NCBI RefSeq assembly: GCF_032463525.1
Contig: NZ_CP135972.1
Span: 33,863-97,862, forward strand
Source: Pseudomonas sp. DTU_2021_1001937_2_SI_NGA_ILE_001
Lineage (GTDB): Bacteria > Pseudomonadota > Gammaproteobacteria > Pseudomonadales > Pseudomonadaceae
DNA length: 64,000 nt
Direction: 5' to 3'
Of this stretch, positions 7,709 through 17,110 are shown piece by piece. Below the pieces are notes generated by a model. The model searched no databases, was not told where the DNA came from, and saw nothing but the letters and a program-made list of their open reading frames with translations. Each line of letters starts with the position of its first letter. Within the stretch, counting starts at the first letter, position 1. A program made the position numbers and the translations under genes.

Positions 7709-8885
7709 ATGGCAGTCTGGCGCCGTCCTCGATGAATGTGCTCCAGGCCTGCATCAACTGCCGGCGTTTTTCCAGCAGATCGCCGCGGTGGTAGGCCGCT
7801 TCGACTTTGTCGCCCAGGCTGTGGGCCAGGGCCATTTCGCAGACATCCCTGGGAAAGTCGGTGCTTTCCGCCGCCCAGGTGCGGAAGGTCGAGCGAAAAC
7901 CATGGGGCACGTAGGCGCTGGCCTGCAGTGAGGCCATCACACGCCGCAAGGCATTGCCGGGTAGCGCGCCGCTGCGCCTGGCATTGGGAAATACATGGGA
8001 AGGATGCTGGCCACGCTGTTGCTCCAGCACCTGCAGCGCGGCGTCGGTCAGCGGCACACGATGCGCCTTGCCGCCTTTCATCCGCGTGGCGTCGAGGGTC
8101 CATACGCGGCTGGCCAGGTCGAATTCGCTCCAGCGTGCCTCGCAGACTTCCGAACTGCGGCAGGCGGTATGGATAAGCAGTTCGCAGGCCCGGGCGGCGG
8201 TGCTGTCCAGGCTGTCGAGACGGCGCACGAAAGCCCCTAGCTGCTCGGCAGGCATGGCGGCAAAGGGGGCCTGGCTGCGGTTCTGGCGGGGCAGCAGTTT
8301 GTCCAGATGGCCGCGCCAGCGTGCCGGGTTCTCTCCACTGCGCAGTTGCCGCGCCTTGGCGGCGTCGAGCACCAGCTCGATGCGGTTGCGCAGGCGAAAG
8401 GCGGTTTCCGGAATCTGTCGCCAGATCGGCGCCAGCACCTGCAGCACTAGGTCGGTATCGACGGCCTCGACCGGTACATCGCCGAGCAGCGGATACACAT
8501 GGTCACGCAGCGAGTGCGACCACAGCTGGGCGTGCCGCGGGTTCTTCCAGCTTGGCCGGTGGGTGGCGATATAGCGCTCGGCCTCTACACGGAAAGTCAC
8601 CGGCCCGGCCTGCCTGGCCTCGCGACGTTCAGCCTCACGCTGGGCCAAGGGGTCAATGCCCTGGGACAGCCCGAGTCGCAGGGTGTCAGCGGCCAGGCGC
8701 GCGCTCTTCAGCGACACCGCCGGGTAAGCACCCAGGCCCAGGTCATGCCGGCGCTTGTCGACCTGGTAGCGAAGGATCCAGCTCTTGCCACCGCCGGCTC
8801 CCACACGCAGGAACAGGCCCCGGCCGTCCGCATAGCGGCCGGGTGCAACCACCGATTTGACGAAAGATTGGTTCAACTTGCTCAT
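7683..8885 (-). CDS. Tyrosine recombinase (P4-type integrase with DUF4102 arm-binding domain)
   Basis: About 400 residues. The N-terminal arm-binding domain contains YADGRGLFLRVGAGGGKSW and LGAYPAVSLKSAR, standard for P4-like island integrases. A SAM-like core-binding domain follows near residues 100-200. The C-terminal catalytic domain has the Arg in TACRSSEVCEARW, the HxxR box HGFRSTF, the late His in ALAHSLGDK and the nucleophile Tyr in AAYHRGD. All are present, so the enzyme looks active. It is convergent with and overlaps tus by 26 nt. The start is uncertain: ATG 8885 is used, but TTG 8906 is also in frame and neither has a clear ribosome site. No tRNA or obvious att repeat lies beside it. 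Confidence 0.9.
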   Translation of the reverse strand: MSKLNQSFVKSVVAPGRYADGRGLFLRVGAGGGKSWILRYQVDKRRHDLGLGAYPAVSLKSARLAADTLRLGLSQGIDPLAQREAERREARQAGPVTFRVEAERYIATHRPSWKNPRHAQLWSHSLRDHVYPLLGDVPVEAVDTDLVLQVLAPIWRQIPETAFRLRNRIELVLDAAKARQLRSGENPARWRGHLDKLLPRQNRSQAPFAAMPAEQLGAFVRRLDSLDSTAARACELLIHTACRSSEVCEARWSEFDLASRVWTLDATRMKGGKAHRVPLTDAALQVLEQQRGQHPSHVFPNARRSGALPGNALRRVMASLQASAYVPHGFRSTFRTWAAESTDFPRDVCEMALAHSLGDKVEAAYHRGDLLEKRRQLMQAWSTFIEDGARLPFSPEDLAD

Positions 8886-8933
8886 TTGCGGCTCGCAAGG
8901 GGCCAAGGCAGGAAAGGTGAAACTTTACAGCAC

Positions 8934-8964
8934 AATGTACGCAGAGGCACCCTCTGCGTACATT
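8934..8964. repeat. Perfect 14-bp inverted repeat upstream of the integrase
   Basis: AATGTACGCAGAGG and CCTCTGCGTACATT are perfect arms around CAC. It begins 49 bp upstream of the integrase start and has no T-tract. It could be an operator for the integrase, an att-core remnant or a replicon-end hairpin. Confidence 0.6.
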
Positions 8965-9053
8965 TGCGGTTATGGCCAATAAATGCGGACGTTTATTTCA
9001 GTTAGGCGAAAGTGTTCCCACAGTTGGACCCACAGCGTGGCCACTTGAAGAAG

Positions 9054-9096
9054 CCAGCTTGCTCGCGAACGGCGCATGGCCTGTTCGCGAGCATGG
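9054..9096. repeat. REP palindrome (degenerate pair)
   Basis: CCAGCTTGCTCGCGAACGGC and TGTTCGCGAGCATGGGAG are two facing copies of the Pseudomonas REP core. It separates the integrase region from the chemoreceptor gene. Confidence 0.7.
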
Positions 9097-9116
9097 GAGA
9101 AGCGACAGACAGCGGT

Positions 9117-11000
9117 TCAGATCTTGAAGCTGTCGACCAGTTGCTTCAGGCGGCCGGCCTGTTGCGACAGTGCGGCGCAATCCTTCAGCGTGTCATTGAG
9201 GTTGGCCACGCCCTGCTGGTTGAGGGTGTTGATCTGGTTGATATCGATGTTCAGGGTTTCCACCACGGCGGTCTGTTCTTCGGTGGCGGCGGCGACCGAC
9301 TGGTTCATGGCATCGATTTCGCCGATGCGCCGCGTCACGTCGTGCAGGCGGCCGCCGGCCTGGTTGGCCACCTCGACGCTGCCTTGGCTGGAGGCCTGGC
9401 TTTCGTTCATGTTCAGCACCGCATCCTGCGAACCGGTCTGCAGTTCGCCGATCATCTTGTGGATCTCGTCGGCGGACTCCTGGGTACGGTGCGCCAGGTT
9501 ACGCACCTCATCGGCTACCACGGCAAAGCCGCGGCCCGCCTCGCCAGCCCGTGCTGCCTCGATGGCAGCGTTGAGCGCCAGCAAGTTGGTCTGCTGGGAA
9601 ATGCCCTTGATCACGTCGAGAATGTGGCCGATGTTGTCGGTACTGGCGTTGAGCTTCTCGATCTGCGTGCACGACCCGCTGATCTTCTGCGACAGCTCAC
9701 TCATGGCCTTGATGGTCTTTTCCACCACCTGGCGACCTTCTTCGGCTTCGTGCCGTGCCTCGCTGGCCTGGTTCGAGGCATCGGAGGCGTTGCGGGCGAT
9801 TTCCTGGGTGGCGGCACCCAGCTCGTTGATCGCCGCCGCCACGCTGTTGGTCCGCGCGCTTTGTTCATCGAAACCGATGATCGACGAGTTCGACGACTCC
9901 ACCACACGCCGCGACAGATCATGCACTTGCTGGGTCGCCGATGACACCTCGGCGATCGAGGCATGCACGCGCTCGACGAAGCGGTTGAACGAGCTGCCCA
10001 GTTCGGCAAATTCGTCACGGCCCTGGATGCTCAGGCGCCGGGTCAGATCGCCTTCACCTTCGGCAATGTCCCGCATGGCACGGCCCATGTCGGTCAGCGG
10101 GCGCATCAGGGCACGGATCAGCAACGACAGCAGCAGGGCGATCACCGCCACGGCCACCAGCATGGCGATCAGCGCCGAGTTGCGGAACTGGCTCAGCGGT
10201 GCGTAGGCCTTGTCCCGGTCGATGGACAGACCGACGTACCAGTCGGCACCCGGCAGGCCGGGGATCGGCGTGAACGACAGCAGGCGTTCCTGGCCGTTGA
10301 GCGTCACTTCACGCAGGTGCTTGTCGAGCTGGATGTTCTGCCCAGGGTAGAGATCCTTGAGGTTCTTCATCACCTGGTCCTTGTCGGGGCTGACGATCAT
10401 CTGCCCGTCGCCGCTGACCAGCACTGCATGGCCAATACCACCGAAGTCCACCGAGTTGATGATCTTCACCAGCGTGTCCAGGCTCAGGTCGCCACCGGCC
10501 ACGCCAATGACCTGGCCCTTGCTGCGGATCGGACTGGCCACGGTGACCACCAGCCCACCCACCGAAGCCTGGTAAGGCGCGCTGATGACCGTCTTGCCGG
10601 CCGCGGCGGTCCCGGTATACCAGGGCCGCTTGCGCGGGTCGTAGCCGGCGGGCATTGCCACGTCAGGACGCTGGGTGAACACCCCATCGCTGTCACCCAC
10701 ATAGGTGAACTGGAAGGTGGAGGTCAGCGACGGCGCACCGACCATACCGCCCAGATCGGGGTTCTTGATGCCCAGGCGCTCGACATCCTGGGTCAGGTTG
10801 TCCAACACCAGAATGCGTCCGCCCAGCCAATTCTGCACGCTGCTGGCGGTCAGCTCGCCAGCCTGGCCCACCGAAGCCTCGAGGTTCTGACGAATCGTCG
10901 TGCGCTGCAGGTAGTCGTTATAGAGGGTGAACAATGCAAAGGCCAATACCACCACGCCGGCAGCGGCCAACAGGATCTTGTGACGAAACTTCAGATTCAT
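9117..11000 (-). CDS. Methyl-accepting chemotaxis protein, PctA/B/C-like with dCache_1 ligand domain
   Basis: About 627 residues from ATG 11000 ([15 protein letters not shown]), preferred over an upstream start because the first transmembrane helix then begins at residue 7 as in PctA. The order is TM1, periplasmic dCache (about 30-280), TM2 (about 280-300), HAMP and the signalling domain with the conserved hairpin tip ([21 protein letters not shown]). [13 protein letters not shown] followed later by [10 protein letters not shown] carries the Y/R/W-Y/D residues of the amino-acid-binding dCache motif, so amino acids are the likely attractants, by family inference. No C-terminal CheR-docking pentapeptide is visible. 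It is transcribed divergently from the next receptor and is not part of an operon. Confidence 0.92.
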   Translation of the reverse strand: MNLKFRHKILLAAAGVVVLAFALFTLYNDYLQRTTIRQNLEASVGQAGELTASSVQNWLGGRILVLDNLTQDVERLGIKNPDLGGMVGAPSLTSTFQFTYVGDSDGVFTQRPDVAMPAGYDPRKRPWYTGTAAAGKTVISAPYQASVGGLVVTVASPIRSKGQVIGVAGGDLSLDTLVKIINSVDFGGIGHAVLVSGDGQMIVSPDKDQVMKNLKDLYPGQNIQLDKHLREVTLNGQERLLSFTPIPGLPGADWYVGLSIDRDKAYAPLSQFRNSALIAMLVAVAVIALLLSLLIRALMRPLTDMGRAMRDIAEGEGDLTRRLSIQGRDEFAELGSSFNRFVERVHASIAEVSSATQQVHDLSRRVVESSNSSIIGFDEQSARTNSVAAAINELGAATQEIARNASDASNQASEARHEAEEGRQVVEKTIKAMSELSQKISGSCTQIEKLNASTDNIGHILDVIKGISQQTNLLALNAAIEAARAGEAGRGFAVVADEVRNLAHRTQESADEIHKMIGELQTGSQDAVLNMNESQASSQGSVEVANQAGGRLHDVTRRIGEIDAMNQSVAAATEEQTAVVETLNIDINQINTLNQQGVANLNDTLKDCAALSQQAGRLKQLVDSFKI

Positions 11001-11387
11001 CGGACATAACTCGAAAACATGGGTAGAAAAGAATAAGCACACTGATGCAGTGGATTTTCATTCTCGAGAACGTGAAAAACACCTGAAGTTTTCATTGAAC
11101 GTTCGAATAAAAGCAGCGGCAGTTTCTGGCAGTGTATTCATCATGGGCTGGCCCGGCTGTGTATTTTTTTTGAGAGGGTCCGGCTGCCTTTATAGCCGCG
11201 TCCTAGAGCGATTGAAAGCGTCGTGACCGGTAAGTCGCCTTTTTTACACTTTTCGACGACTGGTACTTACAGCTCTGCGTTTTCCGGCCGATAGCGTGCT
11301 GAATAAATGTCTTTCGTGGTCCACAACAATAATCTTCCCAATGGCCATTCCCCCTATTAAAAATCAGACTTTCCCGGAGAACGTCGA
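11001..11387. other. Divergent promoter region between two chemoreceptor genes
   Basis: A 387-bp region without a gene. GCCGATAG at 11287-11294 with TTACA 15-20 bp upstream resembles a FliA (sigma-28) promoter reading into the McpS-like gene, which would place it under motility control. Agreement is partial (TACA instead of TAAA). The leftward promoter could not be placed. Confidence 0.35.
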
Positions 11388-13298
11388 ATGAATAGCTGGT
11401 TTGCCAATATCAGCGTCAATATGAAACTGGCCCTTGGATTCGGGCTGGTGCTTGTCTTTACTGCCATTCTGGCTCTGGTCGGCTGGACCGGTGTCAACGG
11501 TCTTATCCAGCGCAGCAACTGGATGAGCGATATCACCGCGCTGGGTCAGGAGTTGACCAAGCTGCGCGTGACCCGTCTGCAATACATGATCGCCAACGGT
11601 GACGAAAAGGTCGCCGACACCGTGCAGGCGTCCTTCGATGGCTTCAAGGGCAAGCTCGATGAGCTGATCGGCACCTTCAAGAGCCCCGACAACGTCCGGA
11701 TGCTCAAACAGCTGAGCGACGTGAACGCTGCCTACCAGAAGTCCTTCAACGACATGCGTGGCGGTTATCGTGCTCTTAACGAGGCACGCACCAAGATGGC
11801 CGCCCAGGGCGGCAAGGCGACCGAGCTGGTCGAACAGACCCTGAACGAGGTCAAGGGCAACCCCGAACGCATGGAACAGTTCGAGGCGGTCAGCCAGATG
11901 CGTGTCGACCTGCTGAAGCTGCGCTTTGAAGTACGCGGCTATGCCAGTGCCCCCACGGATGATGGCGAGCAGAAATCCTTCAAGCAGCTCGATGAAACCA
12001 GCAAGACCCTCGCGCGCATGGATGCCGTGTTCTCGGGTTCTCTGGTTGACCGCGTGCAGCAGCTGGACAGCACCCTGGCCGGTTACCGCAGCGGCCTGAC
12101 GGACTTCAAGAACGGCAACGCCCAGGTCGTGCAGGCACGCAAGGAAATGACCACCCAGGGCCAGGACATCGTCAAGATCAACGAGCAGCTCTACCAGCTG
12201 CAACTGGACCGCCGTGACGCCGAAGGCGCCCAGGCTCGCCAGCTGCAGATTGCCTTCACCCTGGCTGCCCTGCTGTTGGGCGTACTGGCCGCCGTGCTCA
12301 TCACCCGGCAGATCAACCGCCCGATCCAGCAGACCCTGCAGGTGGTCGAGCGCATCGCCTCGGGCGACCTGACCCATCAGGATGTCATCACCCGCCGCGA
12401 CGAGCTGGGCGTGCTGCAACAGGGCATCCAGCGCATGGGCAACACCCTGCGCGAGCTGATCACCGGCATTCGCGATGGCGTGACCCAGATCGCCAGCGCC
12501 GCCGAAGAGCTCTCGGCCGTCACCGAGCAGACCAGCGCCGGCGTCAACAACCAGAAGACCGAGACCGACCAGGTGGCCACCGCCATGCACGAAATGTCGG
12601 CCACCGTCCAGGAAGTCGCGCGCAACGCCGAACAGGCCTCGCAGGCCGCCTCCGCCGCTGACCGTGAAGCTCGCGACGGCGACCGGGTAGTGGGTGAAGC
12701 GATCGCGCAGATCGAGCGCCTGGCCACCGAGGTGGGGCGCTCCGCCGATGCCATGAACCAGCTGGAGCAGGAAAGCGACAAGATCGGCAAGGTCATGGAC
12801 GTGATCAAGGCAGTGGCCGAACAGACCAACCTGCTGGCCCTCAACGCGGCCATCGAGGCGGCACGGGCCGGCGAAGCCGGGCGCGGTTTCGCCGTGGTGG
12901 CCGATGAGGTGCGTGGCCTGGCCCAACGTACCCAGCAGTCCACCGAAGAAATCGAAAGCCTGATCGCCGCCCTGCAGAACGGCACCCGCCAGGTCTCGAC
13001 CATCATGCTCGGCAGCCGCGACCTGACCCTCAGCAGCGTGGAGCTCAGCCGCAAGGCCGGTCACTCGCTGGGCACCATCACCGAGACCGTGGCCGGCATC
13101 CAGGCGATGAACCAGCAGATCGCCGCCGCTGCCGAACAGCAGAGCGCCGTGGCCGAAGAAATCAGCCGCAGCGTGATCAACGTGCGCGACATCTCTGAGC
13201 AGACGGCCTCGGCCAGTGAAGAGACTGCGGCCTCCAGCGTCGAGCTGGCGCGTCTGGGCGGCCAACTGCAAACGATGGTCAGCCACTTCAAGGTGTAA
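11388..13298 (+). CDS. Methyl-accepting chemotaxis protein with HBM ligand domain (McpS/McpQ-like)
   Basis: A 636-residue receptor starting [20 protein letters not shown], nearly the start of P. putida McpS as I recall it. TM1 is at about 12-32. A long all-helical periplasmic region follows (about 35-285, the helical bimodular HBM domain), then TM2 (about 290-305, [14 protein letters not shown]), HAMP and the methyl-accepting/signalling domain with [21 protein letters not shown]. Characterised HBM receptors bind TCA-cycle intermediates or citrate in two stacked four-helix bundles; the ligand here is inferred from the family only. A PGDI-like HAMP start is replaced by ASGDL. A 12-bp hairpin follows the stop. 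Confidence 0.93.
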   Translation: MNSWFANISVNMKLALGFGLVLVFTAILALVGWTGVNGLIQRSNWMSDITALGQELTKLRVTRLQYMIANGDEKVADTVQASFDGFKGKLDELIGTFKSPDNVRMLKQLSDVNAAYQKSFNDMRGGYRALNEARTKMAAQGGKATELVEQTLNEVKGNPERMEQFEAVSQMRVDLLKLRFEVRGYASAPTDDGEQKSFKQLDETSKTLARMDAVFSGSLVDRVQQLDSTLAGYRSGLTDFKNGNAQVVQARKEMTTQGQDIVKINEQLYQLQLDRRDAEGAQARQLQIAFTLAALLLGVLAAVLITRQINRPIQQTLQVVERIASGDLTHQDVITRRDELGVLQQGIQRMGNTLRELITGIRDGVTQIASAAEELSAVTEQTSAGVNNQKTETDQVATAMHEMSATVQEVARNAEQASQAASAADREARDGDRVVGEAIAQIERLATEVGRSADAMNQLEQESDKIGKVMDVIKAVAEQTNLLALNAAIEAARAGEAGRGFAVVADEVRGLAQRTQQSTEEIESLIAALQNGTRQVSTIMLGSRDLTLSSVELSRKAGHSLGTITETVAGIQAMNQQIAAAAEQQSAVAEEISRSVINVRDISEQTASASEETAASSVELARLGGQLQTMVSHFKV

Positions 13299-13326
13299 GG
13301 GATCTATTGGGCAGGACGCCCTTCGG

Positions 13327-13354
13327 CCGCAAGCTGAAGCATTTCAGCTTGCGG
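13327..13354 (+). terminator. Hairpin after the McpS-like gene
   Basis: CCGCAAGCTGAA-GCAT-TTCAGCTTGCGG is a perfect 12-bp stem with a 4-nt loop 28 nt after the stop codon. The T-run is missing (TATACGC follows), so it may slow or protect the 3' end rather than terminate strongly. Confidence 0.5.
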
Positions 13355-13427
13355 TATACGCACACGTTTGCCTCAACTTCTGCCGCGAAGCTGCATATTC
13401 ACAGTAGAGGCGGCGTTTTCCTGACCT

Positions 13428-13448
13428 CTTCGCGAGCAAGCTCGCTCC
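13428..13448. repeat. REP element (single)
   Basis: CTTCGCGAGCAAGCTCGCTC matches the REP consensus seen at many other places in the window. Confidence 0.8.
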
Positions 13449-13491
13449 CCGAGATCAAAAGCCGCCACCTGCTTTAGCAGCGCAGCAGTGC

Positions 13492-14415
13492 TTACTTGAT
13501 CGCCGTGTTCAGATAAGTATCGACCAGGATGCGCTCGGCCTTGCGCTTGCCGGCGCGCAGGAAGGCCTGGAAGCGCTCGCTGGCCATCAGCTTGCCGGCC
13601 TGGGTGTCGAGGCGTCGGCGCACGCTGTCGGTCACGCTCTCGGGGCCATGCTGCTGGGCATGCGAACAGGCCAGGGTCTCGACCAACTTGGCGCGGAATT
13701 TTTCCAGGCCACGTCCGCTTTCCACCCGCTTCCAGGTCGAGACGAAGAAAGTTTCGCCACGCCCGGGTCCGTCGCAGGCGACATAGGACACTGCGCACAG
13801 GCCCACACCGCTGCGCTTGCGCCAGTGCACCGCACTGCGCTCATCCAGCGTCAGCACGTCATCTTCCAGCCAGGCGTAGCCGCTGTGGGTCAGATGGATG
13901 ATCGCCGCTTCCAGCGCCCCCAGGGTGCTGCCGAAGGCCTGGTCAGCGAAACGCGCCTGCAGCACCACCTGCTTGTCGCGCACCACCCGCACCGACCAGC
14001 CGGCCCCACGTGCGTCGCGGCTGATACCGCGCGGTACGCGGTAGATCAGGCCGTCAACCGCCCGGTCGTAGCAACGCAGGCCCGATACATCCACATCGGA
14101 ATGCACCCGTGCTTCGGGCTCCTGCTCCAGCGGTTGGTTGATCGGCTGGCCACTGCGGTGCAGAAAACGCAGGATCTGCACCGACTCGGGGGTGACATGG
14201 AAGGTGGTCAGGAACGGCCAGCGCTTGAGCGCCAGCTCCCCGATCCCGGAGGACTCGGCAGACGGCTTGGCGGCGGCCGGCTTGTGCTCGAGGATGCGGC
14301 TTTCGGCCACCACATCATGCACGATGGCCTGCGCCTGCTCGGCGCCGAGGCGTTCCTTGTAGTGCTCGTAGATATCGTCCAGGTCCGCACTGGCCTTGCG
14401 TGTCAGCTTCAACAT
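13492..14415 (-). CDS. ParE-family toxin fused to a C-terminal AP2-like region
   Basis: About 307 residues. Residues 1-90 look like ParE/RelE: KLTRKASADLDDIYEHYKER, a conserved L-K-R-WPF segment and a terminal VQILRFLHR strand. ParE toxins normally stop here at about 100 residues. This one continues for 200 more with a block (SGLRCYDRAVDGLIYRVPRG, W-S-V-R-V and F-G-S-T-L-G-A-L-E-A-A motifs, then a similar W-R-K-R-SGVGL segment). That block aligns with the whole of the protein at 15048-15680 and resembles tandem AP2/integrase-N-like DNA-binding domains. ATG 14415 is taken as the start, with a GTG 18 nt earlier also possible. It overlaps the antitoxin gene by 7 nt. The toxin function is inferred. 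Confidence 0.7.
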   Translation of the reverse strand: MLKLTRKASADLDDIYEHYKERLGAEQAQAIVHDVVAESRILEHKPAAAKPSAESSGIGELALKRWPFLTTFHVTPESVQILRFLHRSGQPINQPLEQEPEARVHSDVDVSGLRCYDRAVDGLIYRVPRGISRDARGAGWSVRVVRDKQVVLQARFADQAFGSTLGALEAAIIHLTHSGYAWLEDDVLTLDERSAVHWRKRSGVGLCAVSYVACDGPGRGETFFVSTWKRVESGRGLEKFRAKLVETLACSHAQQHGPESVTDSVRRRLDTQAGKLMASERFQAFLRAGKRKAERILVDTYLNTAIK

Positions 14416-14642
14416 GTCGGGGTCTGTCTCCACTTGGCTTCGATATCGCTGAGGTCCAGCAGGCGGCCGGCACGGACATCGGCCAGGCCTTCCTCGACCG
14501 GATCGGGCGCGGTCTGCTGTTCGAGGTAGCGGTTCAGCGCCTGGCGCAGGTGCCAGGCCTGGTCACGACGGGTCATCTGCGCCAGATGCTGCAGGCGCTT
14601 GAATTGCTCGGGTTCCAGAGGGAGAGAAACAACGGCTGTCAT
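14409..14642 (-). CDS. ParD/CopG-like ribbon-helix-helix antitoxin
   Basis: A 77-residue protein upstream of and overlapping the ParE fusion, the usual antitoxin-first order. The N-terminus VVSLPLEPEQFKRLQHLAQM fits a ribbon-helix-helix strand and first helix, and the second helix includes HLRQALNRYLEQQ. The C-terminal tail (PVEEGLADVRAGRLLDLSDI) is acidic and carries the GLADVRAGR stretch often seen in the toxin-wrapping part of ParD antitoxins. It should neutralise the toxin and repress the operon. The promoter would lie in the AT-rich region 14700-14900. Confidence 0.75.
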   Translation of the reverse strand: MTAVVSLPLEPEQFKRLQHLAQMTRRDQAWHLRQALNRYLEQQTAPDPVEEGLADVRAGRLLDLSDIEAKWRQTPTC

Positions 14643-15047
14643 GGGAAGATCCTGCGAAGGCCTGGCCAGTACCAGGGACGATTCGCAATGCCATGATCGA
14701 CTGGCGCTCCGGTTGCCAGATGGATCAATTGAACAAAAATAAAACCAATATCAAATAGCCATGACCTTTCCACTGTCCGGCTAATTATCATTGATGCGAT
14801 GAAACAATGACCAGACGGTCACGAATTAGTTCCCTTTTATATCAAGGCATTCCATTAACACGGCAGGTTCAAGGCGGACTTATTGTTCCTCAGCGCGCAT
14901 GTACGAACAAGGCCGTAAGCAAATAACAAAGTGCCACTACTGTATCGAAACAGAAATAATTTCCGCTCACGTCGATCAATTATTTCCGTCCCTGTGCATT
15001 GGCACGCCGTGCGCCGCGCCCTGTATCGGACCGCTTACAAAAGCGAC
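14643..15047. other. AT-rich intergenic region upstream of the toxin-antitoxin operon
   Basis: About 400 bp with no convincing gene. It is clearly richer in A/T than the flanks (AAAAATAAAACCAATATCAAAT). It contains TGACC-AGAC-GGTCA at 14808-14821, a short operator-like inverted repeat. Confidence 0.4.
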
Positions 15048-15680
15048 TTACCGCTCGTCGGAATGCTCCAGCGAACGCAGGTAATCGGCCACCGCAATCC
15101 GGTCGACCTTGCGCTGGCCTGCCCACAGGAAGTGTCGCCAGGTGTCGCTGTCGAGCAGCCGGTCGACCTCCTGGCGGATGCGCTTCTGTTCCGCATAGGG
15201 TACTTGCGCCGGCGGGTTATCCATCCGCCAGGCGGCTTCCAGCACTTCGACCAGCTTGCCGCGCAGCTTCTCCAGGCCCCGGCCGCTGGCTACCCGGCGC
15301 CAGGTCGAGAGAAAGAACGTCTCGCCGCGCCCGGGCCCGCTGCGGGTCACGTAGGCCACCGCACACAGGCCCACACCACTGCGCTTGCGCCAATGTACGG
15401 CGGCGCGCTCGCTCAATTGCAGAACATCCTCGCGACGCCAGGCGTGGCCACTGTGGATCAGGTGGATGATCGCCGCCTCCAGGGCGCGCCGAGTGCCGCC
15501 GAAACGCAGATCGGTAAAGCGCGCCGAAACCTGCACCTGGCGGTTTTTCAAGACCCGCACGATCCATACGCGACCACGGGTTTCCCGGGTAATGCCGCGC
15601 GGAACGCTGTAGGTGACACCATCGACAACTCTGTCGTAACACCTCAGGCCTGAAATATCGATTTCAGACGCTGTGCTCAT
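15048..15680 (-). CDS. AP2-like domain protein, paralogue of the ParE-fusion C-terminus
   Basis: A 210-residue protein whose whole length aligns with residues about 105-307 of the neighbouring toxin fusion. Shared blocks are SGLRCYDR-VDG-Y-VPRGI, ALEAAIIHL-HSG-AW, AVHWRKRSGVGLCAV-YV, GPGRGETFF-STW-RV-SGRGLEK and a final F-L-AG-RK-R-Y-L pattern. The first block followed by W-V-R-V and R-F-D-FG-T-AL resembles the three-strand AP2 fold used by plant factors and by the arm-binding part of some integrases, so DNA binding is plausible but unproven. It has no toxin domain of its own. It may be an ancestral partner, an immunity factor or a regulator of the fused toxin. Confidence 0.6.
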   Translation of the reverse strand: MSTASEIDISGLRCYDRVVDGVTYSVPRGITRETRGRVWIVRVLKNRQVQVSARFTDLRFGGTRRALEAAIIHLIHSGHAWRREDVLQLSERAAVHWRKRSGVGLCAVAYVTRSGPGRGETFFLSTWRRVASGRGLEKLRGKLVEVLEAAWRMDNPPAQVPYAEQKRIRQEVDRLLDSDTWRHFLWAGQRKVDRIAVADYLRSLEHSDER

Positions 15681-15874
15681 GCCGACTATCCGCAGGGTTG
15701 AAAGAGAAGCCTGCCGGCCCTGCGACTTATTACCCTGGGCCCACTGCGCAGAACGGTTCGGTTTTCCTCAGCAACTTTCACACTGAACACGTTGCCGTCT
15801 TAGTTACTGAGGCGTCCATCTTTTGCTGCGGTACGCAATATCAATTCAACATCAGCTACACCTGTGTTTTATCG

Positions 15875-16939
15875 CTATAGAACACCGACCACAGCGGCCA
15901 GCCACAACCCCAGCCCTCCTACCAGAGTCTGCCGATAGAGCCTGGCGCGCCAAAGCCCCGTCAGGCGCCTGCCCAGGGGGGCGCCGCGTAATTGCCGAAA
16001 CTGTCTCAGCAACTGCCGGTTTTCTTCGGTCAGATGGCCTTGCACGGCCTCCAGGGCGCAGAGATGCGTGCTGTTCCAGTCGCGCAGGCGCCCCTGCAGA
16101 AGCAGCCGCAAGCGCAGCCAGCGGGCTTTCCAGCCGGTGTTGGCGCCTACCAGGTTGGCGTCGTGCTGACGATAGTTCACATAGGGCCTGGGGTCGTAGA
16201 GGACCTGGCCGCCGACACCGGTCACCACCAGATACGCCCACCAGTCATGCGACACCACCTCCAGCGACGAGCGCTCCAGCTGCGTGCCGAACTCACTGAG
16301 CAGGCACCGCGCAGCATGGTTGAACACCATGGTGTTGCCACCACCGATGTTCTGCACCAGCGCGTTGGCAAACCCGGGCCGCCGACGAAACCTCGGTGAC
16401 AGGCCGATCGGCCGGCCTTGCGCGTCGATGAGCCGGGTCCGCCCCATGTACAGCGCCGGCCGTTGAGCCGGGATGCTTTGCAGCCAGCACACCGCCTGGG
16501 TGAGCTTGTCTTCATGCCAGACATCGTCCTGATCGCACCAGGCATAGAATTCGGCGCTCAGCGCGGGGTTGCGTACACAGGACAGGAAATTCTGCGCAAA
16601 GCCGCGCTGCGGCCCTTGCCAGAGGCTGAGCCGCTGTCCTCCCCAGAGGTCTCGATAATGCCGGGCGATCTCCAGGGTACGATCGGTTGAGCCATCATCG
16701 GACAACGCCACGAACCAGGCAGGCCAGTGTTGTCGGGCGATTGATTCCAGCTGTTCGACCAGGTGAGCCTGGCCATTGCGGGTGCACAACAGAATAGCTA
16801 CCGAAGCGGTGGGCTGGCGTGACCAGCGCACGGCGATCGTCGCGTCGCGAACGGCGCATTCGGCGGGCTCGGGGCGGTCAACTGCATGCAAACGGCCATG
16901 ATCCAGGCACGAGTCCTTGTTCTGATGATCGTAGGCCAT
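15875..16939 (-). CDS. Family 2 glycosyltransferase (rhamnosyltransferase-like)
   Basis: The GT-A core opens with SVAILLCTRNGQAHLVEQLE and carries the acceptor/nucleotide motif LSDDGSTDRT and the metal-binding YAWCDQDDVW. These define a GT2 enzyme of the type that adds sugars to O-antigen or cell-wall polysaccharide. ATG 16939 is one possible start. The reading frame continues upstream to 17044 and no ribosome site is clear, so the first 40 residues are uncertain. A C-terminal hydrophobic stretch (GGLGLWLAAVVGVL) could hold it at the membrane. It is divergent from the binding-protein gene and lies 1 kb from the Wzm/Wzt genes, so it probably serves the same glycan. Confidence 0.85.
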   Translation of the reverse strand: MAYDHQNKDSCLDHGRLHAVDRPEPAECAVRDATIAVRWSRQPTASVAILLCTRNGQAHLVEQLESIARQHWPAWFVALSDDGSTDRTLEIARHYRDLWGGQRLSLWQGPQRGFAQNFLSCVRNPALSAEFYAWCDQDDVWHEDKLTQAVCWLQSIPAQRPALYMGRTRLIDAQGRPIGLSPRFRRRPGFANALVQNIGGGNTMVFNHAARCLLSEFGTQLERSSLEVVSHDWWAYLVVTGVGGQVLYDPRPYVNYRQHDANLVGANTGWKARWLRLRLLLQGRLRDWNSTHLCALEAVQGHLTEENRQLLRQFRQLRGAPLGRRLTGLWRARLYRQTLVGGLGLWLAAVVGVL

Positions 16940-17110
16940 GCAGGCTGCCGGACATTGAGAGACAGGACAGTACGACGGGAAGTCTGGCAGCCGATCGGCT
17001 CGCGGGTTCAGCCAGGCGATGGACGGCGCCCGAACAGGCAGCACGCTGCGCCTGGCTTGCGTTTTGGCTCATAATGGCCGGCCAGGTTTTGTTGCAAGGT
17101 TCTTTTTCAG

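Noticed and set aside
8886..9116. tRNA gene as integration site for the integrase
   Set aside because: No cloverleaf arms or TTCGA-type T-loop could be found on either strand of this stretch.
11364..13286. A 640-residue open frame on the minus strand opposite the McpS-like gene
   Set aside because: It is a GC-codon shadow: low-complexity G/A/L/D/H-rich, with no domain pattern, while the plus strand encodes a full chemoreceptor.
14899..15084. 61-residue plus-strand frame (MYEQGRKQITKCHYCIETEI)
   Set aside because: No ribosome site, no domain, and it runs into the end of the minus-strand AP2-like gene; not supported as a gene.
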